Source of the DNA: Oscillospiraceae bacterium
GTDB taxonomy: Bacteria > Bacillota > Clostridia > Oscillospirales > Ruminococcaceae
Length of the DNA stretch: 15,936 nt
Assembly: GCA_003516865.1 (NCBI GenBank)
Contig: DPBR01000008.1
Span: forward strand, 3,970-19,905
Direction of reading: 5' to 3'
Shown here: one piece after another, positions 7,537 through 14,785 of the stretch
Numbering within the stretch: position 1 is the stretch's first letter
Layout of the letters: each line of letters opens with the position of its first letter
Notes under the pieces: model-generated
What the model was told of the DNA's origin: nothing
What the model saw: the letters and a program-made list of their open reading frames with translations, nothing else
The model's database searches: none
Program-made: the position numbers and the translations under genes

Positions 7537-7573
7537 TGTATAAAAATAGCAAAATTCTACTATAAGTAAAAAA

Positions 7574-7590
7574 GAAAGGTTATGAAAATG
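7574..7590 (+). promoter_or_regulatory. Ribosome binding site that decides the yaaA start
   Basis: GAAAGG (7574-7579) lies only 2 nt before the first ATG (7582) but 8 nt before the second in-frame ATG (7588). The spacing favours 7588 as the real start. Confidence 0.6.
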
Positions 7591-7833
7591 GAAGAACTGA
7601 AAATCATTACCCCTTTTATTAAGCTTGACCAGCTTGTAAAATTTGTCGGATTTACGGAAACAGGCGCAAAAGCCAAAATTCTGATAGACCTCGGCGAGTT
7701 TAACGTAAACGGCGTCTGCTGCACAAAACGCGGCAAAAAGATTAAGCCCGGCGACGTTATTGAATATAAAAATAAGAAATATAAGGTCGTTTATGATGAG
7801 CAGGAGGCTTCTGCCGAGGAAAAATCGGAGTAA
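7588..7833 (+). CDS. yaaA: S4-domain RNA-binding protein YaaA (RlbA-like)
   Basis: This small protein (81 residues from the preferred ATG, 83 from ATG 7582) is dominated by an S4-type RNA-binding fold: IKLDQLVKFVGFTETGAKAK, then ILIDLGEFNVNG and a basic RGKKIKPGDVIEY ending. These are the usual S4 helix-loop and strand elements seen in rRNA- and ribosome-associated proteins. It matches the gene annotated yaaA between dnaN and recF in Bacillota, sometimes linked to large-subunit ribosome assembly; that role comes from family knowledge and not from this sequence. It overlaps recF by one base (TAATG at 7831-7835), implying translational coupling. Confidence 0.9.
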   Translation: MEELKIITPFIKLDQLVKFVGFTETGAKAKILIDLGEFNVNGVCCTKRGKKIKPGDVIEYKNKKYKVVYDEQEASAEEKSE

Positions 7834-8960
7834 TGTATATAACCTCTGTCTATTTGAAGAATTTCCGCAATATTAGAGAAGCGGAGATTGACTTTGATAA
7901 AAATTTAAATATTTTCGTCGGAAAAAACGCTCAGGGAAAGACTAATCTTTGCGAAGCAATTTCGGTTTGCCTTGGGGGGAGTTTCCGACGCGTTCGTTTT
8001 TCACAGTATATTCCCGCCGATAATCCCGAAGCGGAGGTTATGGTGAGGCTGAAATTTCGTGATGATATTACTGAGCGTGAAAATATAATTAATTATACTA
8101 TTTGTAAAAATAATATTGAGATTACTTACAATAATATCAAGATGAAAGACGCCGCGGAATTATACGGAGTGTTAAAATATGTGGTTTTTATACCGGAACA
8201 TTTGAGTTTAATCAAAGGCGCTCCGGAACTTAGGAGAAATTATCTTGACGATGTTGCGCTTATGCAGACAAAAACGCATCTGAAAAAGCTGTCGAGATAT
8301 AACAAAGCGTTAAAACAGCGCAATAATATACTCAGCGGCTATAATGGCAGCCTGAAAGAATTGTCGGCAAATGTTGCCGCTTGGAATGAAATTCTAGCCG
8401 CCGAGGGAATTAATGTCACATATGGGCGGCTGAAATACTTTAATTTTCTGAAAAAATGCGCAGGTGAGATTTATTCCGAGCTTACAAACGGCGCAGAAAC
8501 GCTTGATATGGAATATCAAAGCTCTGTTTTTAAGACGGATAGTATAAATTTTGATGAAAAAGACAAATTGTATAAAATTTATATAAACGAGCTTGAAAAA
8601 AATCTTGAAGCTGAGATGAAGCTGCGCTACACTTTGGCGGGTATACACCGCGATGATGTGAATTTTTATGTTAACGGATTGGCTGCGAGGGATTTTGCCT
8701 CTCAGGGGCAGCTCAGAAGCGCCGCTCTTGCGCTTAAATTGTCCGAAGCGGAAATTATACGCCGAAAGAATAAAACCAATCCTGTGATTATTCTGGACGA
8801 TATTCTGAGCGAACTCGATTTTATCCGCAGAGATTATATTATTCATCATATTGAAAAAAGTCAGGTTTTTATTACTTGCTGTAATATAAACGACCTGTCG
8901 TCGATGAACGGCGGGAGGTCTTGGAATGTCGAAAACGGTTGTTTTACGGAAATAAAGTGA
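7833..8960 (+). CDS. recF: DNA replication and repair protein RecF
   Basis: RecF is an SMC-like ATPase that, with RecO and RecR, promotes RecA loading at single-strand gaps and stalled forks. The 375 residues match the family length. Walker A is GKNAQGKT (30-37, Lys36), the ABC-type signature is SQGQLRS (290-296), and Walker B is VIILDDILSELD (318-329). The family motif GIHRDDVNFYVNG lies at 270-282. The middle region (about 140-260) is the expected helical lobe. The ATG shares its A with the yaaA stop, and the GGAG at 7827-7830 just before it, inside yaaA, supports re-initiation. No key residue is missing. Confidence 0.97.
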   Translation: MYITSVYLKNFRNIREAEIDFDKNLNIFVGKNAQGKTNLCEAISVCLGGSFRRVRFSQYIPADNPEAEVMVRLKFRDDITERENIINYTICKNNIEITYNNIKMKDAAELYGVLKYVVFIPEHLSLIKGAPELRRNYLDDVALMQTKTHLKKLSRYNKALKQRNNILSGYNGSLKELSANVAAWNEILAAEGINVTYGRLKYFNFLKKCAGEIYSELTNGAETLDMEYQSSVFKTDSINFDEKDKLYKIYINELEKNLEAEMKLRYTLAGIHRDDVNFYVNGLAARDFASQGQLRSAALALKLSEAEIIRRKNKTNPVIILDDILSELDFIRRDYIIHHIEKSQVFITCCNINDLSSMNGGRSWNVENGCFTEIK

Positions 8961-8961
8961 G

Positions 8962-8994
8962 TTTTCAACAGATTTTTGAGGTGAGGTTGAAAAA
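8962..8994. promoter_or_regulatory. Two facing DnaA-box-like sites around the remB ribosome binding site
   Basis: TTTTCAACA on the + strand (8962-8970) and TTTTCAACC on the - strand (8986-8994) match the box consensus of the upstream origin cluster exactly. They flank the remB Shine-Dalgarno site, and the second one touches the start codon. Binding by DnaA is inferred from the shared motif only. Confidence 0.45.
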
Positions 8995-9233
8995 TGTTTT
9001 TGTATCTCGGCGGTGATATCACCGTTAAATCCAAAGATGTAATCGGAATTTTTGATATTGAGGAATGCTCCGTGAGCCGAACAACCGCGGAGTTTCTTAA
9101 TTTTTCGCAGAAAAACGGGCGGATTGTAAATGTTTCGGAAGAAATGCCGAAAAGTTTTATCGTAACCGAGAATAAAACCTACATTTCCAATGTATCCAAT
9201 AGGACAATAGCCCTGCGCGCGCGCGAAAAATGA
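8994..9233 (+). CDS. remB: RemB/YaaB-type DUF370 protein
   Basis: A 79-residue member of the DUF370 family, to which the B. subtilis biofilm-matrix regulators RemA and RemB belong; RemB itself is encoded between recF and gyrB, the same position as here. Visible family features are the start MFLYLGGDITVKSKDVIGIFDIE, taken in parts as FLYLGGD and VIGIFDIE, the TAEFLNF helix and the C-terminal KSFIVTENKTYISNVSNRT, where the family normally has a KS(F/Y)(I/V)(I/L)T motif. There is no transmembrane segment. The GAGGTGAGG site (8978-8986) precedes the ATG by 7 nt. Whether it controls matrix genes in this organism cannot be told. Confidence 0.88.
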   Translation: MFLYLGGDITVKSKDVIGIFDIEECSVSRTTAEFLNFSQKNGRIVNVSEEMPKSFIVTENKTYISNVSNRTIALRAREK

Positions 9234-9278
9234 ATGTGTAGCCCTAAGGAAAAAATTATCCGAAAAATCGTAAAATGC

Positions 9279-9307
9279 TTGAAATTTATGCGATTTTGTG
9301 GTATACT
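9279..9307 (+). promoter_or_regulatory. gyrB promoter
   Basis: TTGAAA (9279-9284), a 17-bp spacer and TATACT (9302-9307), with TG at 9299-9300 giving an extended -10. It lies about 54 nt before the gyrB ATG, is followed by an A/T-rich initially transcribed region, and closely resembles the dnaA promoter. Confidence 0.75.
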
Positions 9308-9360
9308 ATATATAATATAGTGTAAAATAAAGCGCGTAATTCTTAAAGGAGTATTTATCT

Positions 9361-11346
9361 ATGGCTGAAAACGAAAACGTTGTTGACAAAAGCTACGGCG
9401 GCGATGATATTCAGGTTCTGAAAGGTCTTGACCCTGTAAGAAAGCGCCCCGGTATGTATATCGGTTCAACGGGCGAGGGCGGACTTCACCACCTCGTCTA
9501 TGAGATTGTCGATAACGCGATTGACGAGGCGCTTGCGGGATTTTGTAAACATATCGACGTTTCAATTCTTCCCGATAACGTAATTCGGGTTATCGACGAT
9601 GGACGCGGCGTTCCTACGGGTATAAACCACGCCGAGGGCATTTCCGCGGCAACGCTCGTTTTTACGGTACTTCACGCGGGCGGTAAGTTCAACAACGGCG
9701 TTTATAAGGTTTCGGGCGGTCTGCACGGAGTAGGCGCTTCTGTTGTAAACGCGCTTTCGGAGTGGCTTGAAGTTGAAATTCACGACGGTGAGAACGTTCA
9801 TTTCCAGCGCTTTGACAGGGGAACTTACACCGAGCCGATTAAAATTATCGGAAAAACCGACCATACGGGAACGCAGGTTACTTTTAAGCCGGACGGACAG
9901 ATTTTCCATACAACGATTTTCAATTTTGAAACGCTTCAGGAGCGTCTTAGAGAACAGGCTTTCCTTAACGCGGGACTTAAAATCTCGCTTCACGACCTGC
10001 GCGACGAGAATAATCCCGTTAACGAAACGTACTGCTATGACGGCGGTATTTGCTCGTATATCGAGTGGCTCAACAAAAAGCGCGGCGCAAACGTACTTCA
10101 CCCAGATATTATCTATCTCAAGGGCAATGTCGACGATATAATGGTTGAAATTGCATTTCAGTACACGGACGATTTCAACAGCGAGATTTTCCGCTCTTTT
10201 GCAAATAATATTCACACAGGTGAGGGCGGAATGCACGAACTTGGCTTCAAGCGCGCGCTGAATAAGGTTGTAAACGACTACGCAAAGGCTTATAAGGAAA
10301 ATAATGATAAGAATAAGGTCAAGAAAAAAGCCGGCAAAAAAGGCGAGGAAGAAAAGCCTTTCGCTGGTTATAGCGGCGAAGCTATCAGAGAGGCGATAAA
10401 CGCGATTATTTCCGTAAAGCTGCCTGAGTGTGAATTTGAGGGTCAGACAAAGGGCAAGCTCGGAAATCCCGAAGTTCAGCCTGCTGTCTACAAGGTTGCG
10501 ACAGAGCAGCTTACTTATTATTTTGAAGAACACCCCGAAACCGCGCAGATTATTATGAATAAGGCGGCAAACTCTCAGGCTGCCCGCGACGCGGCGAAAA
10601 AGGCTATGGAAGCTAAGAGAAAGTCCGCAATGGACTCGAACGGGCTTCCCGGAAAGCTTGCCGACTGCTCCGATTCAGACCCCTCGCATACCGAAATTTA
10701 TATCGTCGAGGGAGATTCTGCGGGCGGTTCTGCGAAAGAGGGCAGGGACAGGCGTTTTCAGGCTATTCTTTCACTTTGGGGTAAGATGCTTAACGTTGAA
10801 AAAGCGCGCGCCGACAAAGTTTATGGAAACGACAAGCTTTCACCTGTCGTAAAGGCGCTTGGAACGGGCATTGCCGAGGATTTTGATATAAATAAGCTGC
10901 GTTACGGCAGAGTTATCATAATGGCAGATGCCGACGTTGACGGTCTGCACATCAGAACGCTTATGCTGACGTTTTTCTTTAGATTTATGCGGCCGCTGCT
11001 TGAAGAAGGTCACGTTTATATCGCGCAGCCGCCTCTTTTCAAGGTATCGCGCGGTAAACAGGTTCGCTACGCTTTCTCGGACGAAGAACGCGACGCCTAT
11101 ATAGCTCAGCTCGGTGCCGACGGCGGAAAAACCGATGTTCAGAGATATAAAGGTCTTGGCGAGATGGACCCGTCGCAGCTCTGGGAAACCACGATGAATC
11201 CCGAAACCCGCACAATGCTTCGCGTTTCCGTTGAAGACGCGGCAAAGGCTGACGAAATAATGACAATTCTTATGGGAGATAAGGTCGAGCCGCGCAGACA
11301 GTTTATCGAAACAAATGCAAAGCTTGCCGAAAATCTTGACGTTTAA
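9361..11346 (+). CDS. gyrB: DNA gyrase subunit B
   Basis: GyrB supplies the ATPase and part of the metal centre of the A2B2 gyrase that introduces negative supercoils. The 661-residue protein shows the GHKL ATPase at about 15-220 (EIVDNAIDEALAG, IDDGRGVP, GGLHGVGASVVNAL), the transducer with QTKGKLG (362-368), and the TOPRIM domain with EGDSAGGSAKEGR (450-462, catalytic Glu450) and the acidic DADVDG (523-528). The tail has RYKGLGEMDPSQLWETTMNP. A Lys/Glu-rich stretch (about 313-333) enlarges the transducer loop, and Trp473 replaces the Lys/Arg usual in the L(R/K)GK motif. Shine-Dalgarno AAAGGAG (9345-9351) precedes the ATG. It is transcribed from its own promoter and probably continues into the next two genes. 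Confidence 0.97.
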   Translation: MAENENVVDKSYGGDDIQVLKGLDPVRKRPGMYIGSTGEGGLHHLVYEIVDNAIDEALAGFCKHIDVSILPDNVIRVIDDGRGVPTGINHAEGISAATLVFTVLHAGGKFNNGVYKVSGGLHGVGASVVNALSEWLEVEIHDGENVHFQRFDRGTYTEPIKIIGKTDHTGTQVTFKPDGQIFHTTIFNFETLQERLREQAFLNAGLKISLHDLRDENNPVNETYCYDGGICSYIEWLNKKRGANVLHPDIIYLKGNVDDIMVEIAFQYTDDFNSEIFRSFANNIHTGEGGMHELGFKRALNKVVNDYAKAYKENNDKNKVKKKAGKKGEEEKPFAGYSGEAIREAINAIISVKLPECEFEGQTKGKLGNPEVQPAVYKVATEQLTYYFEEHPETAQIIMNKAANSQAARDAAKKAMEAKRKSAMDSNGLPGKLADCSDSDPSHTEIYIVEGDSAGGSAKEGRDRRFQAILSLWGKMLNVEKARADKVYGNDKLSPVVKALGTGIAEDFDINKLRYGRVIIMADADVDGLHIRTLMLTFFFRFMRPLLEEGHVYIAQPPLFKVSRGKQVRYAFSDEERDAYIAQLGADGGKTDVQRYKGLGEMDPSQLWETTMNPETRTMLRVSVEDAAKADEIMTILMGDKVEPRRQFIETNAKLAENLDV

Positions 11347-11350
11347 TTAA

Positions 11351-11366
11351 AGAGGTGATTTCTATT
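11351..11366 (+). promoter_or_regulatory. Strong Shine-Dalgarno site with no ATG after it
   Basis: AGAGGTGAT (11351-11359) is a very good match to the 16S-complementary sequence, yet no ATG, GTG or TTG lies 5-10 nt downstream. At the ideal distance the in-frame codon is ATT (11364). The in-frame GTG at 11355 is inside the site itself, and the in-frame TTG at 11376 is 20 nt after the GAGG core. Confidence 0.5.
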
Positions 11367-12056
11367 TCTAACGGTTTGCTTCCGGATTTAAAAGCCGAAG
11401 AGCTTGCAAATAAGGAAAAAAAGAAGAAAAATCAGAAAATAATCGCTGATTTTTCCTACGATAATACGCTTGAAGAAACGGACGACGCTATGAAAACCTT
11501 TCAGAAGAGGTTTTCTTCAAAGAGAGGAAAGCTCTCTGTTATCGCGTATTCACTGCTTGCGGCTGCCGCGATAACTGCGATTGTGTTCAATCCTACACAG
11601 ATTGTGCTTTATATTTCGCTTGCTTTCTGTATTTTTGGGATTGTTTATACGCTTACGGATAAAAAGCGTATGAGAAGCAGGGTTCTCGATACGCTCAGCA
11701 AGATGAAACCGGAGGATTATCACTGCACGATTTACGATAATAAAATCGAGATTGAAACGATTATCAGGCAAAACGAGGATAATTCCGATAAGGAAAAGAC
11801 TGTTTCCGCTGAAAAAGACGCTGAAAATCCCGATATTCCCGAAAATACGGAAACTGCAGAAAAACCCGATGAACAGATAAAATCCGTGTTCAAGTTCGGG
11901 GAGGATATGCTTGATTTTATCGAAAGCGAGCGCTCTTTGCTGCTTGTTCTTGCGAGAAGGCAGATTTATTGCTTTCCGAAGCGATGCCTTTCCGATGAAC
12001 AGCAGAACGCAGTTCGCGATTTTCTTACAAAAAAGCTTGCGGAAATAAACTATTGA
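11355..12056 (+). CDS. Two-helix membrane protein, YcxB-like (start uncertain)
   Basis: The longest frame (GTG start) gives 233 residues. The first 58 are hydrophilic and rich in Lys/Glu. Two membrane helices follow at about 61-79 (VIAYSLLAAAAITAIVF) and 83-100 (IVLYISLAFCIFGIVYTL), joined by a two- to three-residue turn. A cytoplasmic part starts with a YHCTIYDNKIEIET strand pair, is interrupted by an acidic low-complexity insert (about 139-175), and ends with SLLLVLARRQIYCFPKRCLSDEQQ. Two helices followed by a strand domain with a late '(I/F)PKR' motif resembles the YcxB-like family; function unknown, and my match is by eye. The start may be ATT 11364 or TTG 11376. It lies 8 nt after gyrB and 30 nt before gyrA, so it is part of the gyrase transcription unit. 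Confidence 0.72.
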   Translation: MISISNGLLPDLKAEELANKEKKKKNQKIIADFSYDNTLEETDDAMKTFQKRFSSKRGKLSVIAYSLLAAAAITAIVFNPTQIVLYISLAFCIFGIVYTLTDKKRMRSRVLDTLSKMKPEDYHCTIYDNKIEIETIIRQNEDNSDKEKTVSAEKDAENPDIPENTETAEKPDEQIKSVFKFGEDMLDFIESERSLLLVLARRQIYCFPKRCLSDEQQNAVRDFLTKKLAEINY

Positions 12057-12076
12057 TTGCCTTGGTTTGCTCTATC

Positions 12077-12089
12077 AGGAGGAATAATG
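12077..12089 (+). promoter_or_regulatory. Ribosome binding site that decides the gyrA start
   Basis: A perfect AGGAGG (12077-12082) precedes the ATG at 12087. The frame is open to a TTG at 12057, but that codon lacks a site and would add ten residues not typical of GyrA, so 12087 is chosen. Confidence 0.85.
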
Positions 12090-14702
12090 GACGTAGATTT
12101 CAGTTTGGAAAAGCTCCACAATATCGACCTTGAGGAAACGATGAAAAAGTCTTTCATCGAGTACTCAATGGCGGTTATTACATCAAGAGCGCTGCCCGAT
12201 GTACGCGACGGTTTTAAGCCCGTTCACCGCAGAATTATCTACACGATGAACGACGCGGGAAATACCTCGGATAAGCCGTTCAGAAAGTGCGCGTATACCG
12301 TCGGAGAAGTTCTCGGTAAGTATCACCCGCACGGCGACGCTTCCGTTTACGACGCGCTTGTGCGTCTTGCACAGACGTTTTCGATGCGCTATCCGCTTAT
12401 CGACGGTCACGGAAACTTCGGTTCGATTGATGGCGACCCGCCTGCGGCTTACCGTTATACAGAGGCGCGTTTGTCGAAAATCGCGAACGAAATGACTTCG
12501 GATATCAACAAAAAAGTTGTTGATTTTCAGACGAACTATGACGATAAGCTTGTTGAACCTGTCGTTTTGCCGTCAAGATTTCCGAATTTGCTTGTAAACG
12601 GCTCGAACGGAATCGCTGTCGGAATGGCGACAAATATTCCTCCGCACAACTTGGGCGAGGTTATTGACGCTATTCTTATGCTTATCGATAACCCCGAAGC
12701 GACAATCGAGGATTTGATGTCCTGCATAAAAGGACCGGATTTTCCGACAGGCGGCATTATAATGGGTTACAGCGGTATTCGCTCGGCTTATTATACGGGA
12801 CGCGGCAAGATTATTCTCCGCGGCAGGGCAAACATTGTCGAAGAAAACAACCATACGCGGATTATCATAAACGAAATTCCCTATATGGTTAACAAAGCAA
12901 GACTGCTTGCGAATATCGGCGACCTTGTGCGCGACAAGCGTATTGACGGAATTTCGGTTTTCCGCGACGAGTCCGACCGCGACGGAATGAGAATTGTAAT
13001 AGAGCTGAAGCGCGACGCAAACGCGAACGTTGTCCTTAACAAGCTGTATACTTACACTCAGCTTCAGGATACCGTCGGCGTGATTATGCTGGCGCTTGTA
13101 AACGGCGAACCGAAAACGCTTACGCTCAGAGAAATGCTCACGCACTATCTCAATCATCAGGTTGACGTTGTTACGAGAAGAACGAAGTTTGACCTCGACA
13201 AGGCAAAGGAACGCGAGCATATTCTCGAAGGCTTCCTTATAGCCATTGACTTTATTGACGAGGTTATTGCAATTCTGAGGAGTTCAAAAACAATTCCGGA
13301 GGGCAAGGAGCGCCTTATTGAGCGTTTCAAGAATATTGACGTTTCACAGACGGGATTTTTCACTTCTCACACATATTCGCTGAGCGAGGAACAGGCTGAA
13401 GCTATCGTTCAGATGCGGCTCGGCGCGCTTACGGGAATGGAAAAGAGCAAGATTGAGGACGAACTTCTTGAAAAGCGCGAGCTGATTAAGAATATGGAGG
13501 AGCTTCTTTCGGATAACGGAAAAATGCTGCATCTTATCGGCGAGGAGCTTTCCGCTGTTAAAAAAAAGTACGGCGATGAGAGAAGAACGTCAATCGAGCC
13601 TGTAAGCGGCGAGGTTGATATTGAGGACCTTATTCCCGAAGAGGACTGCGTTGTTACTTTCACGAATATGGGTTATATCAAGCGCCAGCCCGCAGAGGTT
13701 TACAATATCCAGAAGCGCGGCGGACGCGGAGTTTCGGGAATGAAACAGCGCGACGAGGATTTTGTTGACAGTATGTTTATAGCGTCCAGCCACGAAAATA
13801 TTCTCTTTATCACAAACAAGGGCAATATGTTCCGCTTGAAATGCTATCAGATTCCCGAAGGAAGTAAGCAGTCTCGAGGTATGAATATCGTAAATCTGCT
13901 TCAGCTTTCAGAAGATGAAAAGGTTGCCGCGATGATGACGACAGTCGATTTTGCGGAGAATAAATACTTTATTTGCCTTACAAAGAACGGTCTTGTAAAG
14001 CGCACGCGCCTTTCCGAGTTCAGAAACGTGAGAAAAGGCGGCTTGAGGGCGATTTCGCTTAACGACGGCGACGAAATTGCGGGCGGCTTCCTCACGGAGG
14101 GCGACTGCACAGTTATGGCGGCGACAAGAAACGGCTTTGCTATACGTTTTGACGAGAACGATATCCGTGTTATGGGAAGAATTGCGCGCGGCGTTCGTGC
14201 AATAAAGCTGCGCGATGACGATTATATTATCGGCGCAACGAAGATTTTTGATGAAAACGCGACTATTCTCACTGTAACCGAAAAGGGTATGGGAAGAAGA
14301 TGTGCTGCGGCAAGCTATCGTCTGCAAAGAAGGGGCGGAATGGGACTTAAAAACTATCCCGTAAGCGAGGAAAAGGGCAGCGTTATCGGTATCCGTACGC
14401 TCGGTCCCGACGACGATGTAATTCTGATAAGCGCGGAGGGCGTTCTCATCAGAATACGCGCAAACGACCTCAGAATTATGGGAAGAACGGCTTCGGGTGT
14501 TCGCGTAATGCGGCTTGGCGCAACGGACAGAGTTGCGACGTTCAGTCGTACTCCGCACGACGACGAGGAGGTTACCGAGGAGGTTGAAAAGGCTTCCGAC
14601 GAGGAGGTAGCGGCTTCGCTTGCCGAGGACGCGGCTGAGGTTATCGAGCCTGACGAGCCTGTTGAGGACGATGAAACGGACGAGGGCGGTTCTGAGGAGT
14701 AA
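12087..14702 (+). CDS. gyrA: DNA gyrase subunit A
   Basis: GyrA forms the DNA-cleaving and DNA-wrapping part of gyrase. The 871 residues include the winged-helix breakage-reunion domain (about 30-500), with catalytic Tyr124 (AYRYTEARL), and the C-terminal beta-pinwheel (about 505-820). The GyrA box QKRGGRG at 542-548 identifies gyrase and not topoisomerase IV; a second box-like QRRGGMG sits at 747-753. The quinolone-determining stretch reads HPHGDASVYD, with Ala85 at the E. coli Ser83 position and Asp89 at Asp87. A strongly acidic tail covers about 824-871. The start is fixed by AGGAGG at 12077-12082. A hairpin terminator follows the stop. Confidence 0.97.
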   Translation: MDVDFSLEKLHNIDLEETMKKSFIEYSMAVITSRALPDVRDGFKPVHRRIIYTMNDAGNTSDKPFRKCAYTVGEVLGKYHPHGDASVYDALVRLAQTFSMRYPLIDGHGNFGSIDGDPPAAYRYTEARLSKIANEMTSDINKKVVDFQTNYDDKLVEPVVLPSRFPNLLVNGSNGIAVGMATNIPPHNLGEVIDAILMLIDNPEATIEDLMSCIKGPDFPTGGIIMGYSGIRSAYYTGRGKIILRGRANIVEENNHTRIIINEIPYMVNKARLLANIGDLVRDKRIDGISVFRDESDRDGMRIVIELKRDANANVVLNKLYTYTQLQDTVGVIMLALVNGEPKTLTLREMLTHYLNHQVDVVTRRTKFDLDKAKEREHILEGFLIAIDFIDEVIAILRSSKTIPEGKERLIERFKNIDVSQTGFFTSHTYSLSEEQAEAIVQMRLGALTGMEKSKIEDELLEKRELIKNMEELLSDNGKMLHLIGEELSAVKKKYGDERRTSIEPVSGEVDIEDLIPEEDCVVTFTNMGYIKRQPAEVYNIQKRGGRGVSGMKQRDEDFVDSMFIASSHENILFITNKGNMFRLKCYQIPEGSKQSRGMNIVNLLQLSEDEKVAAMMTTVDFAENKYFICLTKNGLVKRTRLSEFRNVRKGGLRAISLNDGDEIAGGFLTEGDCTVMAATRNGFAIRFDENDIRVMGRIARGVRAIKLRDDDYIIGATKIFDENATILTVTEKGMGRRCAAASYRLQRRGGMGLKNYPVSEEKGSVIGIRTLGPDDDVILISAEGVLIRIRANDLRIMGRTASGVRVMRLGATDRVATFSRTPHDDEEVTEEVEKASDEEVAASLAEDAAEVIEPDEPVEDDETDEGGSEE

Positions 14703-14711
14703 TGACGATAT

Positions 14712-14746
14712 TTTCCCGGACGATTGTTCGGGAAATTCGTTTTTTA
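14712..14746 (+). terminator. Intrinsic terminator after gyrA
   Basis: An inverted repeat TTTCCCGGAC / GTTCGGGAAA (14712-14721 and 14726-14735, ten pairs including one G-T, loop GATT) is followed by TTCGTTTTTT. It starts 10 nt after the gyrA stop and separates the gyrase unit from mnmG. Confidence 0.85.
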
Positions 14747-14756
14747 GTTATAGAAA

Positions 14757-14772
14757 TGTTCCACGTGGAACG
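14757..14772. other. parS: parS-like ParB binding site
   Basis: The 16-mer TGTTCCACGTGGAACG contains a perfect 14-bp palindrome (14758-14771) and matches the parS form TGTTYCACGTGRAACA at all but the last base. ParB (Spo0J) nucleates on such sites near bacterial origins for chromosome segregation. About 8.4 kb from the proposed unwinding element and in the mnmG leader, it is well placed. A transcription-factor operator for mnmG is the main alternative. Confidence 0.75.
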
Positions 14773-14785
14773 TTATGGAGATAAA

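Noticed and set aside
9256..9264. TTATCCGAA as a DnaA box controlling gyrB
   Set aside because: Two mismatches to the classical box, differs from the local TTWTCAACM form, and stands alone.
9562..10533. Long antisense frame (323 residues, - strand) inside gyrB
   Set aside because: It is a shadow of the strong gyrB codon bias; no recognisable domain and no promoter or binding site. The same holds for other antisense frames in gyrA, cheA and dnaN.
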